From Erysipelotrichaceae bacterium (GTDB lineage: Bacteria > Bacillota_I > Bacilli_A > Erysipelotrichales > Coprobacillaceae), in the NCBI GenBank assembly GCA_021200395.1, contig JAJQGQ010000112.1, positions 4,013 to 18,520 of the forward strand: a stretch of DNA of 14,508 nt, given 5' to 3'. This document shows positions 13,658 to 14,508 of the stretch, in pieces. The position numbers and the translations under genes were made by a program. The notes beneath the pieces were generated by a model that saw only the letters and a list, made by a program, of their open reading frames with translations, made no database searches and was not told the DNA's origin. The stretch's first letter is position 1, and each line of letters starts with the position of its first letter.

Positions 13658-14113
13658 ATGGGAAAAATAAATGATACTTTGATGTGTTTTGCCATGAAAT
13701 ACAATGGTAATTTCAATGATATATTGGATGCAGTTAAAAATCATGAAGACATTGATTATGATGCAATGGTCTGCTATAAAAGGAAATTACGATATAAGTA
13801 TACAATTTTGATTAAAGATGATTATCCAGATTTTTTAAAAGATACTGATGGTCCACCTATAGTCCTGTTTTATGAGGGTAATGAAGAACTTATGAATAAA
13901 GATGATGCAATGGTATATAGCGTTAATAAAAATAAACATAGATTTATAGTATCTGTTAAACCTGTAACATTTAAAAATGAAAGAGTACTTGATTATTGTG
14001 TAGCATGTGAAAACCAGAATGATTTGGATGAGATTCTTAGTTATTTAAAAAGATGGGAACCAGGATTAAAGAATTATGGACAAGTCAAAAAGAGAAATGA
14101 AATCGAAAGATAA
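13658..14113 (+). CDS. Small DprA/Smf-like protein of a mobile element
   Basis: The 151-residue protein carries DDYPDFLKDTDGPPIVLFYEGN (54-75), closely resembling the YPxxLkxixdPPxvLfYkGN block at the start of the Rossmann domain of DNA-processing protein A, and a helical N-terminus (about 5-38) in the place of the DprA N-terminal domain. It lacks the rest of DprA: the GSRxxT and SGxAxGID motifs that build the DNA-binding Rossmann core are not there, and the C-terminal half (about 85-151) is short and charged. It is therefore not a working DprA of the usual type, but probably a stand-alone accessory protein of conjugative or plasmid modules. A longer frame reaches back to 13544, but AAGGAAG (13641-13647) points to the ATG at 13658. 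The parA gene follows 57 bases later, in the same direction. Confidence 0.5.
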   Translation: MGKINDTLMCFAMKYNGNFNDILDAVKNHEDIDYDAMVCYKRKLRYKYTILIKDDYPDFLKDTDGPPIVLFYEGNEELMNKDDAMVYSVNKNKHRFIVSVKPVTFKNERVLDYCVACENQNDLDEILSYLKRWEPGLKNYGQVKKRNEIER

Positions 14114-14170
14114 TTTGATGTACCCAAGTAAGTTTTATCTTGGCTACCATTTAAGAAAGAGGTAAATGAA

Positions 14171-14508
14171 ATGAGTAAAGTAATTGCGATTGCGAATCAA
14201 AAAGGTGGTGTAGGCAAGACAATGACATCAGTCAGTCTTAGTGCGTGTCTTGCTAAAAAAGAGCAAAAGGTTTTATTAGTCGATCTTGATCCACAGGGTC
14301 ATTCTACAAAGGCTTTTGGATATCGAAATATGAATGAATATCCTTTGTCTATGAGAGAAGTTATTGTATCAGTCATAGACAATAAAGATATTGATAAGGG
14401 AAGCCTCATACTTCATAGTGATGAAGGTGTTGATATTATTCCTGCTAATATCTCTCTAGCAGGTATTAACTCAATACTTGAAAGAGCCATGTGCAGGGAA
14501 ACGGTGTT
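14171..14508 (+). CDS. parA: ParA/Soj-family ATPase, 5' part (runs off the window)
   Basis: The first 112 codons are present. The N-terminus MSKVIAIANQKGGVGKT carries the deviant Walker A motif (Lys11 and Lys16 in KGGVGKT), followed by VLLVDLDPQGHST with the Walker A' Asp38/Asp40. Next comes a segment ending DIIPANISLAGIN, as in plasmid and chromosomal ParA. These ATPases move DNA by patterned binding to the nucleoid, with a ParB partner expected downstream. Residue 18 is Met where most ParA have Thr, while the catalytic lysines are intact. The ribosome site AAAGAGG (14156-14162) precedes the ATG. Codon choice (more CTT, CTC, GCG, AGC and AGG) differs from the upp operon and fits transferred DNA. 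Confidence 0.88.
   Translation, partial: MSKVIAIANQKGGVGKTMTSVSLSACLAKKEQKVLLVDLDPQGHSTKAFGYRNMNEYPLSMREVIVSVIDNKDIDKGSLILHSDEGVDIIPANISLAGINSILERAMCRETV

Overview
The window reads as AT-rich Firmicutes DNA. Low-GC codon use, GGAGG-type ribosome sites, compact operons and a SpoIIR-like sporulation gene suggest a spore-forming gut relative of the Erysipelotrichia (Coprobacillus/Thomasclavelia-like) or a low-GC clostridium. This placement is inference; no rRNA or other taxonomic marker is present.

Layout. (1) 62-2798: a tight three-gene operon encoding a circularly permuted ATP-grasp ligase, an alpha-E protein and a transglutaminase-like protease, closed by a terminator whose loop contains the last stop codon. 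This gene trio is a predicted but biochemically unresolved peptide-ligation system. (2) 2859-4679: a reduced SpoIIR-like exported protein and an M17 leucyl aminopeptidase. (3) 4777-5967: an MFS sugar-type transporter behind a good promoter with a cre-like operator on its start site. (4) 5992-7985, minus strand: two serine alpha/beta hydrolases, the second a proline iminopeptidase. Between them lies a plus-strand 30-codon membrane peptide with its own promoter and terminator. (5) 8105-8718, minus strand: two overlapping ORFs that look like the broken C-terminal half of an AlbA_2/HATPase_c_4 regulator. (6) 8852-10330: a monocistronic GH1 6-phospho-beta-glucosidase. (7) 10425-13346: a housekeeping operon sua5-rpiB-glyA-upp, the order seen upstream of the ATP synthase operon in many Firmicutes. 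(8) 13347-14508: after upp the character changes to a repeat-bearing non-coding stretch, a leader terminator, a small DprA-like protein and the start of a ParA ATPase that runs off the window. This looks like the edge of an integrated conjugative element or plasmid module.

How the parts fit. Region 1 is probably one pathway that builds or trims peptide or amide bonds. The neighbouring aminopeptidase and the proline iminopeptidase give the region a peptide-processing flavour, but a functional link is only inferred. The transporter and the glucosidase are carbohydrate functions, and the transporter appears to be under catabolite control. Region 7 supplies tRNA modification (t6A), pentose phosphate interconversion, one-carbon units and uracil salvage. 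Four start sites were moved from the longest reading frame on ribosome-site evidence (7985, 8718, 10425, 13658).
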